DNA of 64,000 nt, taken from Physcomitrium patens (Eukaryota > Streptophyta > Bryopsida > Funariales > Funariaceae). The stretch lies in contig NC_037260.1 of the NCBI RefSeq assembly GCF_000002425.4, positions 17,275,810-17,339,809 of the forward strand, written 5' to 3'. The translations under genes and the position numbers were made by a program. Positions within the stretch are counted from its first letter, which is position 1, and each line of letters starts with the position of its first letter. The notes below the pieces were generated by a model. It saw only the letters and a program-made list of their open reading frames with translations. It ran no database searches and was not told the origin of the DNA. This document shows, one piece after another, positions 39,606 through 54,100 of the stretch.

Positions 39606-41650
39606 CACAAAAAAACACCATACTTAAAAACTTTACAAATATATTTTTATTAATATCATACAAAATCTTTAAAGTTTGAGAACACATAATAATAATTATA
39701 ATAATAATAATTTTTCTTCTTAATAGTTTGTCTATATGTATATTCATACTTGTGTTTTTTATTTTCTTGATACAGGCATAATTAAATTCATTTGTATTGG
39801 AAATTATAGCTGAGCTAAACATTTGCATCAAACTTAATCTTGTACTTGATTACTTTTGAAAGAATTATATTGTTGATTTTCTAAGTCTTTTAGAATTCTT
39901 TTGTTTTATGTTAGGTATTCCATGTCCACTAGTCAACTTACAAAAACCTTATATATTAGACCACACTTGAATCAAATATTAACATGTTCTCATGAATAAT
40001 TAGGAATAAATTTTTGCATTTATCTTTATTAATCCACATTGTGGGATTGTTATTTTTTTTTTATTTTTCTAATATAAATCAATTCTGAATATATCTTATT
40101 TTTGTTTTAATAACTGAAATAAAATTAAGTTCTTAATGTATAAATAATTTGAATAATATGCACTTTATTAAATATTGAGTATTTTTTGTGTCATCTTTTT
40201 AATCTTCAACAAAAATTGCACACACAATAATAATCATAATTTTTTTTATACAAGCTAAACCACCATTTATTAACATGAAGGATTCTATAGACAATGCTTT
40301 TCTAGAACAATGCATCTTCAAATGCATCATTCAAATGATTTGTTCATTCTTAATTAATTGGCATACCCTACATAGAATAATATTTGTACCTTGCTACTAT
40401 AATGTTCTTTCTATGACTTACTTGCTAGATTGTAACTAGTTATTTGTCTTAGGTCATAGTTAAGGAATCTTCTTCATTATAAAAAATATTGGATATTGAT
40501 AAAATTAGATGTAAAATAAAGAAAATTCAATTTTATTATTGGACATATCTATTCAAGTTTTTCTACATATTGTTTAACTTATGACAATAAGCATTCTATA
40601 GAAGTATTTTATTTTATAAACTATACTATTATTAAAAATTTCTAATTAATAAAAACAAATAAATTATTGATAATTTTATTTTGATAATAGATGCCTAAAT
40701 AAAAATTTCTATCTAAATACAAAAATATAATCTTTTTTTTATAAATCTACAAACCAAGTCAAAAACTTTTCATGCCAATAATAAAAAAAAAAATTAAAAA
40801 TAAAAAAATAAAAAAATCCTAAAATCGAACCATATAATGAGATGATAGCATACTTTATTATTACTTTTAATAAATCTTAGTGATATATCAAAGATGAATT
40901 ATCAAATTTTAGAACAAAAATTATCTAAATTCAATTCTAATTATCAGCTACTAAAAAGGATCTTATTTTGATTAATTTAATAATATTCTTTTCTTAGGAT
41001 TATAATTTAATTAGAGTATACATAGTTCAAATATTTCACATATAAGAAATTCGAATAATGCTAAAATTACTAAAATAAAAATATACTAAAGAATGAAGAA
41101 TCAAAATATCTAAACTTGGAGGCAATGTTTATTAAATACAAGTACTTTCTACAAAAACAAAACCATGGAATTAGACATCCTTTATAATAGTAATAATAAT
41201 AAATAAAAGTTATAAAGACAAAGCTAGCTCATTACAAACCTTTCCACAGTATTAACAATGACACTAACAAAATAATCTTCCAACATTTTGAGAATCAATG
41301 GTATTGACATTATATAAAAATATATGCATATTGAGTATTTGGATTTGCCATAGTAATGCACTTTTCTATATGATTTCTGGAAAAACCTATATTGAAAAAG
41401 AAACTGTCTCCCTTGTTGTGAAAAAATTCAACCAATTAAATAAAATAATTTATTTCAATAAAAATCAAGTTCAAATGCAACTAAAAAACTCCATATCTTT
41501 GCTAATAGAATAAGAAATAATGATTCAATCCTTCATTAATAAATAGATGCAAATATGAGACTCATTTAGTGATGTTGCATCACATCCTAATGTGACCAAA
41601 ATATTCATCTAACTACTACAGAAAGTCAAGGGTGTCAAAAAAACAAAAAC
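39201..41650. other. AT-rich intergenic DNA
   Basis: Very AT-rich, with a (TA)n tract at 39569-39602 and several A or T homopolymers. No gene or recognisable transposon. Confidence 0.7.
39569..39602. repeat. (TA)n microsatellite
   Basis: About 17 AT dinucleotides. Confidence 0.95.
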
Positions 41651-42074
41651 AAAAAAAACACGAAGTGGTGCAGAAGATCGTCAGGTTGGATGCAATTCTG
41701 AGGATCTTGTGCACAAATCTCGACAGACGAAGGAGGAATCGGTAATCACAAACCCATGAATCAAAGAGATACAATGCCCGACGTCATCAGCATCGACTGC
41801 AGCTATTTGCACGAAGAACATTGCACAGTGCATGACACGGAACAGTATGAGAAAATAGATATACATAGAAACAAAACGTCCATGGCAGTGATCTGATCAA
41901 CGTGGCGCCGCTCTTCGATCATCCGAAGTGCGGCGCTTATTTACTATGCAAACTTCCAAGCTGTGTTGCTGGGTTGGTGGCTTCCATCCAAGCAGTAGAA
42001 CATATCAACACTACAGTCCGTCCACCGCACACTGCGTGGGAGAAGCGAATGCACAACACAGTCGCACACTTCTC

Positions 42075-42585
42075 CTACACATTTCGGCAACGAGAGACCG
42101 GGCAGACTTTGCCACCACAGTCTACCCAGTAGTCGGACATCCACCCGGAAGTCGAACCATATTTTACGTACAGCCAGTAGCAGTCGCCGTGTACACATTC
42201 CCCTGGAATCCTGCAATAAACCGTCACTTTCTTGCGCTTCGGGACTACTTTCAAGCGTGAACATTTGCTGTTGTTTGAATTCGGAGGGTAGTCCGGGTGT
42301 CCATCCTTGTTCTTGTCGCAGTTACGAATCCACACGTTTCCTTTCGTATAGTATTCAGCCGCGATTGCAGTCTCAGCCAAGAGCAACGAGACCAAGATGG
42401 TGGCAGCGACCATGACCACAAGCCGTGACCTGCACAAGGAGATATCATATCAACGCAATTGTCAGTGGAGTGAACAAATTACACGGCATCCTGCATGGTC
42501 TGTTTCAAGCCTCCCAAGTGCATGTAAGAATGAGACTTTGATCGATCCAGGAGAACACTCACTGCAGCAGCTTCTGGGACCCCAT
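42075..42585 (-). CDS. Small secreted 8-cysteine protein, SH3b-like, 2 exons
   Basis: Exon 1 is 42585-42563 and exon 2 is 42429-42075 (378 nt, 125 aa). The junction has GT/AG ends and supplies the N-terminus MGSQKLLQ in front of a hydrophobic signal peptide (about residues 11-32, likely cleavage after AIAA). The mature part has 8 Cys (45, 64, 80, 86, 91, 112, 117, 122). A loop NCDKNKDGHPD (44-54) has the D-x-N-x-D-G-x-x-D spacing of calcium-binding loops. The region LKVVPKRKKVTVYC to WMSDYWVDC resembles a bacterial-type SH3 (SH3b) domain, in which a W-x-SDYWV strand is typical. Probably extracellular or cell-wall acting; actual function unknown. A possible bacterial origin is speculation. The exon-2 ATG at codon 14 is the fallback start. 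Confidence 0.75.
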
Positions 42586-42760
42586 GGCGATGGAAGATGG
42601 CAAACTGTCTCTGTCTCCGACGGCGAATACACGAGGTGGTCAGTCACTACACGATGCGGAAATAGATTGTGAGTACCGCTTGGCAGGAAGGCCATATATA
42701 CGCTTGCTCGGCCACTCACCTGTCTTTCCGACGCCCTTGATGCCTCACGCTCCAAGGCCT
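42586..42760 (-). promoter_or_regulatory. Promoter of the secreted 8-Cys protein gene
   Basis: On the minus strand a TATATATGG box lies at about 42693-42702, roughly 110 nt upstream of the ATG, which fits a short 5' UTR. Confidence 0.5.
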
Positions 42761-42949
42761 TTTGACCTCGACCTCAGGTGCGATGTCACAGATTTTCAAC
42801 CTTCGAGTGCCACTTGTGAAGCTCCACACAAACATGGAAGCCATCCCCAAATTTCAACATGCAAATTTAACATTACAGAGGCGTATTCCACATGTAAGGT
42901 CTAAGCCAGCTGACGTCAACTTTCTAAATATCACTGGACTTTACTAATC

Positions 42950-44589
42950 TTGTCTAGTGATATTAGAAAGTTAAAATAAGAATATTTTTTTAGAGTATTA
43001 TAACTTGACAAATAATTACTGTATAATTGTTATAGTAAGTTTTAGTAGGAATTTTTTTTTAATATTTATCAAAAAAAGTTCCAAAAAATATCTTAAAGTT
43101 TTGGATTATTAGAATGATTTTGTAGTAAATCAATTATGTACAAATATCCCTAATAATAACTTATGGTCATTGTGGAGGCCGGATTGTATGAGCTATGTAG
43201 GATTATGAGATGTATCATTTCTTATTGTAAAAAATTATCTTCTTCCATTTCAAGAAAAAGAATCATGCAATTAATAGAAGTTGCAAAATTAAGGGAAGAC
43301 CACCTCCCAAAAATACTCTTCAAGAAAAAAAATATCAATTCAAAGCACATCATCTACTCAATTTATGACTATAAAAATCTGTAACAAGTATCTTGAAGGA
43401 TTTGTTGTGTATAGAGATTGATTTAGGATTTAAAGAGATGCTTTCAATCTTTTGTCTAAATTTTTTGCACTTCATAGTTTATTCATTTGATTAACTTACA
43501 TTTTTTCTTTACACAAATCAAGACCATATTACAAGCACAACTTATAAATGTAGAAAGGCTTGATGTTTGTAAGTAAAATACAAATCATTGAAAGCTAAGT
43601 TCGAATGTATTACAACTTAAGTTACAAACAAGCATGGGATTGTGATCACCCAAACTCATATTCTAAAAAAAATGCTACAATTAGAAAGTCATAATAGACA
43701 TTGTTTTTTAAAAAAAAACATATTTGTATTGTATATGATTTGAAGTCAAAAGAAGCCTTTTCAATATAGATGTCTAGTACAATATATATATATATATATA
43801 TAATCTCAATTGAAGAACTAATCAAGATCAAAGTGAAGACCTGTAGTGATGAACTTAGCATGTCGAAAGATTCTAATATATTTTGTAGAGGGTAGTTGCA
43901 ATATTTTTTAAGAATAGAAAAAATTGTGTTGTATCAAGATTCATGGTGATAGTGATTCACAAGGAAAATTTCCATTAATGCTATTTTATTTGAACTTTAG
44001 GCAATCATTACTTGCCATGAGCTAAAGAACTTATTTAACATAGATGAAACTATTCTTAAATTTTGTAGAATCAATTTAGGTGTATGATTTGTTTTTTTTT
44101 CTTTTTGCTAATAATGTTTTAAAGTTTATTCTATTTCATTTTTTTATAAAAAAAATGCTACACAACAAGAAATTGAGAGACAAAAAAAAACTAGGTAGAT
44201 TTTAATTTATTATAAAATTATATTGTTTTATAAATATTTGATAGAAAATTTAGTAACTTCAATATACAAGTCAAGAAAAGTATTATTATACATGTATTTT
44301 TATCAAATTTTTAAAAAATAACCTCATAATGTAAATGAATATATATATACATACATTTTATTTCAAAATTATATAAATTATCAAATTTATAATAAGTTAT
44401 ATAATTTTTTTATATTTATATAATATTATTATAATTTTCTAAAATTTTGGATTAACTTTCCTAGTATTTGATTGATATGGATTTGTAAAAACTATTTTTA
44501 ATTGAAAAACAAATATATCTTTTCATTTATTTAAATTTTGAATTTTAAATTTCTTTAACTTTTTTTAACAAAGTAGTATTTTTTTAGAT
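42950..44589. other. AT-rich intergenic DNA
   Basis: No gene supported; (TA)n at 43782-43802. The 73-codon ORF at 43163-43384 has no recognised similarity. Confidence 0.6.
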
Positions 44590-44830
44590 ACAGTAGTTTA
44601 TTTGGCATATATCTCTTCTTTGATATAAAAATCCTTTAATGGTAATATCATAAACATACATCAGCTTTTCAAAGGTTTTATTGAATCTAAAAAGTATGTT
44701 AGCAAAGGCAAAGATCAATTTGAGGTAAAATAATTTTAAAGGCTTTGAAACTAGTTATATTATTATTTTCAAAGTAGTATTTTTAAAAATAAAATGATAA
44801 ATTATTTTTGAATACATATATATATATATG

Positions 44831-44884
<54 letters not shown>

Positions 44885-45060
44885 TTAATTTGTTTAGAAA
44901 ATAAAATAAAATAATGCTATATTTCTTCATCTTTGAATTTTTAAGAAATAGATTCAAATTCAATTTGCATGTCTATACCAAAATATTTTAAACATGTTCA
45001 ATTAAAATTTGATTAGTTTCTTTCTTTCAATAATCTTTTCTAGATCTATATGTATTAAAA
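44590..45060 (+). repeat. AT-rich dispersed repeat, copy X
   Basis: Matches the reverse complement of about 62640-63080 over its length, including TCAAAGG, TTATTGAATCTA and AATTAAAATTTGAT-like strings on both sides of a shared (TA)n(GA)n core. Class unknown. Confidence 0.6.
44816..44884. repeat. (TA)n(GA)n compound microsatellite
   Basis: TA tract to about 44840 then GA tract to 44884. The inverted copy Y has (CT)n(TA)n at the corresponding place. Confidence 0.95.
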
Positions 45061-45984
45061 ATGTAATATAACTCCATTACTAATATTTGACATTTATATC
45101 TTCTATTTTTTCATTCTTTTGTACCTATTAATATGGTTGGATTGCTTATGTAGATAAGGATATTGTTTTTAGTGATAATCCTTTTTCTATAATTATAGAG
45201 GTGATATTTTCTTCTCTTTGTGTTTTGCAATTCAAACATTTGATAACATAAAATAATAATCAATTAATAAAATAGGATTAATTATTTCTTTTGTGATATT
45301 CTTTATGTAAATATCAATATAATTTGTAGTTATTTTGTTATAAGAAATCAACCTTTTCAAACCTTATTATTTATATAATTACTCTTTATTCAACTACAAT
45401 ATCTTAAATATTAATTTCTATCTAAATTATATTTATATAGTGGAAAATATTTTTTTATTTTTTATTGGAGTTTTATAATTTAGAAATAAAATTATAATTT
45501 AATATATACGATAAATTTTATTAGATAATATTAAAATTTTAAAAAATGATGAATTCTTCTTAAATTAATTTTTTGAATCCGTACATTAATAAAGGCTAAA
45601 TTGCACTAGAACTTTATTTTAATTCTCAACTTACTATTAATTGATTTTATACATATATAATAATTTAATTTTCTTAAAATTTTAAAAGATTCTTAGAACT
45701 TTAATAAGTTAGAATCTTTTTTTTGTACTAGGCTCTAAAATCTCAATACTAGAAATTTATATTGAATATATTTTAGATAAAATTTTGAAATAATTAAAAT
45801 AAATTATATATATATATATATATATTTATAAGAACTATATTTTGTTACATAATAATAATGATTAACAAATCATGTTAATTTTTTAATATTTAAAAGTATT
45901 CTAATAATTTCTTATTATTTATCATTATATGAATTAGATTATTATTGTAACAAAGAATATATAAGATATTTGTATTATTAAGAC

Positions 45985-46477
45985 ATAAAAATAGATAGTT
46001 GGAATCATACTTGAAAAGTTATGGAAGTTTCTAGAATTAGGGCTAAATTAGTAGATCATATAGGATCCATTGATGAACATTCTAGAAAGAACTTAGAATA
46101 GTTATTTAAGTGGGATCCACTATAGAACCTTCAAAAAGGAATTTAAGGTGGTTATTTAAGTGGGATCCATCATTTAGGAACATTCTAGAATGTCCAAGGT
46201 GGTAAAAAAAAAGTATAAATAGGACTAGCTAGGGCCTTTTAGGCATCTGGTCAAGGATGGCTTCAGACCTTCTTTCTTAATAAAGTTCAATTTTGCATCT
46301 TCTTGTTCAATTTTTTTTTGTTCTATTTTTGTTTGCACAATTTTGTCTTTTGTGTCTTATTCTATTTAGTTCTTCTTAGTTTTGTTTTGGTCTATTTTGT
46401 CTTACTTTTTGATGAAGTTTTATGTGACTATGGATTAAAAAAGTCTTGGACTCTGAAGGTAGAGTGGTCATGTTTCA
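45985..46477 (+). repeat. 5' LTR of outer chromovirus
   Basis: The right half (from about 46228) aligns with 56985-57234. Contains two copies of TTATTTAAGTGGGATCCA and three heat-shock-element-like trimers GAAnnTTCnnGAA (46024-46036, 46075-46087, 46178-46190). Confidence 0.75.
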
Positions 46478-46478
46478 T

Positions 46479-46490
46479 TGGTATTAGAGC
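46479..46490 (+). other. Primer-binding site (tRNA-iMet type)
   Basis: TGGTATTAGAGC directly follows the 5' LTR, one base different from the usual plant TGGTATCAGAGC. Confidence 0.8.
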
Positions 46491-49400
46491 AATTATTAGA
46501 CTATTCTTTGGTAGTTTGTCAATAGCCATCATCTAGTTTGAGGTCAATTATTGTGGTCATATTAGATACTATGTTGAGGCTATTATAAGCTAGTTCTAAA
46601 AAATCAATCAGAAGGTGAAAAGGCATTAGAATAGTGGAGTCCAACGAGAAAATTACAACATAGAAGATATGGTGAAGCAATTCCTGGTAGAAGTTCAAAT
46701 ACAATATTTCTTAGGGCATATAGCTACTTTGCAAGGGCAAATAAAAGCCTCAATGATAAGGAAGTCAATATTTGCTAGACTAAAATTGAATAAGCCTAAT
46801 ACATACTTTAGGACTTCAAAACAAGAAGATGTATGTCAATGGTTCTTCAACATGTCACAATACCTCTAACTATCTACGGCAAATACCATTAAAGGAATTA
46901 TATATGCAGCAAGGTATTTTAAAGATGCGGTAATCATTTGGTACCAACATCGAGTTCAAAGCTATGGAGCTTAAGGTGGATTTTGTAATTGGAAGGAATT
47001 TGAGACCAAGTTTAAGAATCAATTTTGGCCCATCAATGTAGAGAAGATAGCATGCAATTAGTTCGCAAATTTTATATAATCTACATTGATGCAAAATTAT
47101 GTTTCTTGATTCAAATTCCTATGTCTAAAATTGACAATGTTTTAGATGCAAAGATGATGGATCGATTTCTACAAAGTTTAAAACTTGGTAGCCAACAAAA
47201 GATGGAACTAACGAATTTACAAACATTTGAAGAGGCAATTAGGATTGCAGAGAGAGTCAATGCTATAGATTTCAAAAATCATGGAATATGACCTATAATA
47301 CAAAGTCTTATGCCACTATCTAATACTATGGCATAACAATCAATGCTAGTTGAGATTAATGCCCTTCAATAATCATTGATACCACAAAGACGACAAATAT
47401 TGGTACAAAAGGGATTGCATTTTTATTGTTGAGAGCTAGGCCATCAAAATAGAGGTTGTCCAAAAGATCAAAATTCAAGCACCAACAAAACAAGGTAGGT
47501 TCACAGTCTTAAAATTCACTAAGTCTATAATGAGAGAGAGAAGAAAACAAAGCTTCTTAATAAAGGTGCTAATGCCAATATTAGGGATAACTATTGTCTC
47601 TCGAAGACAAATGATATGGCTTTAAATAACTATAAAAAGAGTCAATTAGTATATCTAATGGGACTATTAAGAATATAATCATATCGAGTGCTTATAGATT
47701 GTAGCTCTAGCAAAAATTACATCTTCATTGAAATTGCCAATAAACTTGGGATTAAAACCAAGATAATCAAAGAAGGAAGTATATACCTTGGAAATGATTG
47801 AAAGAATGTATTAGATGAAACATATCAAAAAAAGCCTTAAGATTGACTGATATCTACGTCCTAAGAGAGAAGTTTAAGTTACTAAAGCTAAGATATGATG
47901 TAATTCTTTGTATGCCATGGCTAAAGGTGGAAAATAAGAAAGTTGATTAGGTAGCAAGGACAATCTCCTTGAAAGATGGTAGATGCAAGATGAATCTTTG
48001 TACCTCTACATCACGTGAAGAGAAAAAACAATCGACAACCAAAGAATTACTTATAGAAATGACTTTTATGAAGAAAAAAATATAGCATAAGTAATTGGTA
48101 TATATAGTAGTTCCAAATCTTACATCAATGGAAGAAAAGACAACTAAAGTAGTAGAATGAGCAGAGCAATTCATACAAAAATATTGAAATATCTTTCTAA
48201 TTAACCTATCTATTGGCAAGCCTTTTGATTAAGGTGCCTCCTTTCAAATAGAACTATTATCTAGAGTCAAACTAGCAAGTCAGCCAATTCATTGCCTAAT
48301 ATCAAATAAACTTGAAGAGCTATGAAAAAAAATGTTGGAAAAACTCTTGAAAAATGAGCTTATTTGAAAAAGCACATCACTGTAGAGAGCACTTATACTC
48401 TTTGCACCCAAGAAGGATGGTGGACTTTAACTTTGCATTGACTATCAAGGCCTCAATGAATAGACTATTAAAAATACATAACCACTTTGATGTGTGGATG
48501 ATCTTTTTGATTAACTTTGAAGTGTGACCATCTTTAACAAATTAGATCTTTTGAGTGGATATTGATAGCCACCTATTATAAAAGAAGATATTAAAAAGAC
48601 GACATTTTGTATGTACTATGGACATTTTGAATGGCTTGTTTTACCTTTTGGCCTTACCAATGCTCCAGCCTCTTTCATGGATTACGTGAACAATTTGTTT
48701 GACGACCTTTTGATAAGTATATAATAGTTTTTATTGATGATATCCTTATAGATAATAAAATCTCTAAGAAGTATGAACAATACCTATAAGAAGTACTACT
48801 CCAGCTATAAAATAGTCGCTTTTATTGCAAGCAATCAAAATATGAATTTTGGAAGTCAAAAGTCACATTTTTGGGGCATGTGGTGTCTTCCAAAGGCATG
48901 CACATGGAACAAAATAAGGTGAAAGCAATGGAAGATTGACCAACTTCCAATGATGCTTATTAAGTCTACTCATTTTTAGGCCTTGTTGGATATTATTATC
49001 ATTTTGTTTTAGAATTTGCGCACATTCCTATATCATTAACAAACCTATTAGAGAATGATACTCCATTTGAATAAAAATTGGAATAACAAAGCACCTTTGA
49101 TAGGTTAAAAGAGGCACTCATTACTACTCCAATATTACAACCATATGATCCCAACCTTCCTTGTATACTTCACTTGGATACTTTTGACTTTATTATTAGA
49201 GTGGTCCTTCAATAAGAATTTGGTAAGGGCCTTCAACTTGTGGCATATAAATCACAGAAGCTCAAAAAGACAAAGCGCAATTATTCTACAAGTGATCAAG
49301 AACAATTAACAACTATATATGTGACAAAGATGTAGCAATACTACTTGTTAGAGAAGTAAGTGGTTGTTTGGACTGACTATTGATCTTTTCTACATAATTT

Positions 49401-50717
49401 GTATTTGAAAAATATAAAATGATAACATCATCGTTGGGAAGAATAATTGTAGCGTTTTGATATCCAACTTGAGTACAAGCAAAGGCAATAACATATTATG
49501 CTAGATAACTTATCATAGAGACTAGATTTAAAGATTGAATTGAAAGACAAGAAAAAATCTATTATTATTAGTAATATCATTTCAAATCTAATCAAAGAAG
49601 TAGAATAAAAAGAAGCTATACATTAGGATGCTTATTTCAAGATGGTTAATGATCAACTGAAAGTACATAAAATACAATATGAAAATTATAGTCTTAGTGA
49701 TGGCTTGCTCTATTTTAAAAAATAAATTTATGTACTTCACAATGCTATACTTTGGATGTGCATACTTCAAAAAAGACATGATATTCTAATATTTAGACAT
49801 CTAAGACGAGTGAAGACTCTAGAATAAATCTCAAGGATATGGTTTTGGGCAAGTTTGGATCATGACATTTGACCTATTGTATGCTCTTGCGAGTCATGTC
49901 AACATAATAAAGCATGCAATATAATATCTCTTAGACTATTGCACCTAATTCTACTATCTACGACATGTTAGGAACAGGTGACTATGGATTTTATTACGTA
50001 TTTGTCGCAAAAGCCTTATAATTATATCATGATTACGGTCTTTATGGATTGACTTTCAAAGTAACTTCACTTCGCCGTGGTGTGCTCAGATATGGATGTT
50101 CCAATATTTGCACGGGTCTTCTTTGATACTATCTTTTGTCATAATAGATTATTTGGTATCATCGTTTTAAATTGGGATTCATGCTTCATATGAAGCTTTA
50201 TTTAAGCTACTAAGCACATGACTTACCATATCTATAGCCTTCCATCTCCAAAAAAATTGACAAACAAAGTGTGAAAATTAGATCTTAGAGGATATGGTGT
50301 AGGCATTTGTGGTAGTTCATCATAATAGCTGAGATGAATATTTGACACCCTTAAAATTTGCTTACAATGATAGTATTTAAGCAAATATCTATCATTCACT
50401 ATTTTTTTTAACATTGATTAGCATCTAATTATGCTAGCAACCTTCTATTATCTGATCGACACCAAGAATCTAACAATGGACGAGTCTATGTAATAGCTTA
50501 CAACGACCTTACAAGAGGCACAACACCGCTTTTTTTTGCATAGAATTGGTAGAAGTAATATGTGAATAGCTACTAAGAAGATAAGCCCTTGTGAGAAGTT
50601 GATTACATGCTACTTTTCAATGCCAACTTGCCACTGATTACATCAATCCAAATCTACAAATTTTCACCTTGATGGATTACTTCTTTCTATATTTTTATAA
50701 TAATTTTTGGTGTTGTA

Positions 50718-51132
50718 TGTCACAGACATACAACTAAAGAAGATTTTAGAGCTTCTAGGAGATTTTAAAAGATTCTAAGAAGATTCTTATAGATCTTAGA
50801 AGATTCTAGAAGGTTCTAATAGATTCTAAAAAAGTTTTAGAAGGTCATAGGAAATCTTAAAAGATTTTAGGAAGCTTTAGATGATTTAGGAAGTTGCCAA
50901 AGAAGAATCTTAGGCTTGCTTTGTTTCCAAGCTTCATGAAAACTTCTCAAGAAGCTTCTTAGGACTTAGTATATATAAGAGTCAAGGCTGAGGAGATCCT
51001 CAATCTTCACAATTCACTTCTTGTGGTCTAGTTAGGTCCTTCTTACCTTGTATCTAATTATTATTCCACTATCAAGCTAATTCCATTTCTTGATCTTGAA
51101 TCCTTGTCTTATATACGATCCTTAATAGTTTA
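50718..51132 (+). repeat. 5' LTR of inner chromovirus
   Basis: Aligns with 56275-56700. TATATATAAG box near 50969. Four perfectly spaced heat-shock units (GAA-TTC-GAA-TTC, 2-nt gaps) at 50799-50816. Confidence 0.85.
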
Positions 51133-54100
51133 TCAAAACTACTATAAAATAATATTAAAAGCTTGGTCTTTCTTAACAGAGAGTAGATTATCCTTCTTCT
51201 TGGAAGTACTATAACATTCTAGAAGTTGTGAATTTCTTTCTCCTAGACTAATATTGTTCTTTTCTTAATATTCTTTTGATTTTTTTCATTATACCATAGA
51301 TCAATTTTTTTTTTCTTTAAATGTATATGTTTTTTTATTTTCTATGGCAAAAGATGGAAAAATCAATATAATAGATTCTAAAGAGATCAAACTAGATTCT
51401 ATTATAAATGCTCTTGAAGCATTGAGGATCACGATAGAGACTTTGTCAAAACACAATAAAGAATTGTATATGACCATATATAATGGTCAAGGAACTGGAG
51501 TATTTCAACCACCACATCAAATTGCAATAGAGTTTTCAAATTCTCAAACATAAAAGATGCATCCACTCAAGATAATGTTTTAACAATAGTAATAGCAAAA
51601 GAACCAAGGATCACCCTTCCAAAAAAGTTTGATGGTACTCACTCAAAATTTTGTAGCTTTATAAACCAAGTACGACTAATCACCTTACTTCAATCTCAAT
51701 GATATTTCACTAAAGCATCTTTTGTTGGTTTGGTTGGAACCTTGCTCTCAAGTCAAGATTTATCGTAGTTCACTCTATTATTTGAAAAGAATTCTCTTAT
51801 ATTGCACAATTTTGAAGTATTTTTGGAAGCATTCGTAGAAGCATTTGATACACATAATAAGATTCATTCTTCAACAACTAAAATTCATAGCCTTCAACAA
51901 AAAACGTATTTTTCATCAATATATGCCTCAAATTTTGAATAATTAGTATGTGATATAAATTGGAAAGAAGATTCATGGATGAGCCAATTTCATTGGAGAT
52001 TAAGGAACAATGTCATGGACTTATTGTTGTCTATGCCAAATCCTCAAACACTCAATAAAACCATTAGTCAAGCTATATGTAAAACTAGAGGATTGTGTAT
52101 TTCATGCACTTCAAGTCAAATTTATAAGATATATTATTTCCAACAAAGGCCTTTTTATGGATCCAAAGAAATTACAAGCAATCATTGATTGTACAAAGTC
52201 AAAAATTATATGTGATTTCTAAAGCTTTCTTAGATTAACAAACTTCTATAGATGTTTTTTAGGAATTATTCCAAGATCGCTGCTCCACTTATGCAATTGA
52301 TTTACAAGTACAAGTTAGATTGGAGCTCCAAAGCACAAAAAGTTTTTCTAAGCTTAAAAGATGCTTTTACAATAGCTCCAATTTTGATACATCAAGATTT
52401 CAACAAGCCCTATTTTATAGAGACTAATACATCAGACTTTATATTAGGAGCATTCTTGTTGCCATATGGAAAAGATGGCAAACTTCACCCAATTGCATTC
52501 CATTCTAAAAAATTCTCAATGGCAAAAATCAACTATAAAATCCATGATAAAGAATTGCTTGCCATCATAGATTATTTCCAAGAATGGTGCTATTTTCTTG
52601 AAGGTGCCTCTCATCAAGTGACTATATATATAAATCAAAAGATTCTTAAATATTTTATGTCAGCCCGAGTCTTAAACTATCGCCAAACACTATTATAATA
52701 TAATATGACTATATAGTGAAATTATAATCAAAATTAAATTTCTAATTAATATCTAATTATCTTAGTTTAATAATAATTTAAGAAATCTAAACATGGCTTT
52801 TATAGAAATTTCTTACATTATTTTCTTATCTTAATAATTAGTAGATTGAAGGTTGGTTACTATTTTTATCTTCTAAGCTGTAGAGACTCTTTTACTATCT
52901 TAGAAAGACTATATATTGATAAAATTATATTAAAAGAAGTAAATATATTAGTATTGATACTAGGATTAAGTTGAGGTTAGATTTGGGCTAAAAAACTCTT
53001 AGGATAGGTTAGATTGATACTCAAGGATCAACCATTTGTGAGACAGGGTCAAAATCAAACCTGTGGTTACTAAAACAACCACCTAGGGCAAAATAGGGGG
53101 TCATTTGAAGATCGGAGATTAGAATTTGAGAGCTAGGTTAGAAATTATTTCAAAGACATAAAAGTGATTTTGATAGGATTTGTTTGAACTTGGTAATTGT
53201 TATTGAAAGTCAAGGTTTATATTGGCAACTTGAGATTTATGCAATGAAATTAAAGCTAGTACTTTTGGTTAGTTTGTAAAATTGGTATCACATCTATAGT
53301 TAAAATTTTGATAGTGCTTGATTAATTAGGTGTGCTAAGTGTATATAAAATTTTGTAATAGTCCAATAGTATAATTGAGAGATGTCTAGGCTTTGGTACA
53401 AAAATGTACCAAAAGTTGGTAGTTTGGAATTGGGTAGGATTTCTATGATATCTGAAGATCTATTAGTTGAATCAAGGAAAAATTTGGCATGGTATTGTAG
53501 GATTTGAAGATCAAGCTACACATCAATTTTGAGTTGAAGTTAATTGTTGGATAAAGAGAAATCATTGTTGAAATATTTGCATCAACTTTCAAGTTGGTGG
53601 CCAAGTAACATTAGAGTGGTTTTTGGACATTTTCTCACAATTTATAAAGTTGGATTGGAGTGAATTCATTTTGAAGCACATAAAAGACTTATAGTAGCAT
53701 TTGTGTGTAATTTTTTTTTCCAAATGAATGGTTAGATCATGAGTTAAAATTTGCTAAAGCTTGTTGATTAGGATTAAAGTTTACAAAGAAAGTTTGAAAT
53801 TACCTAATTATTGAAGTAATAAGATAATTTGAATTTATGTATGGTTGAAACTACTAAGAAGAGTATTTTTGAGTACTTTTTATTAGATTTAAGTACTTTT
53901 GAATTAAAATTAAAATTACATTCTTCTTATTAAGATAAAATATATTAAGAATTTTTGAATATTTATAAAACACAATCCTACCTTCTACAACCAGATGCCT
54001 AGTATATTTTCAAATAGGATGACATATAATATGATAGCAGGTTCAAATATATCTTTATCACAATTAGATTTTTGAATCATATATTGATTTGAGAGCCAAC

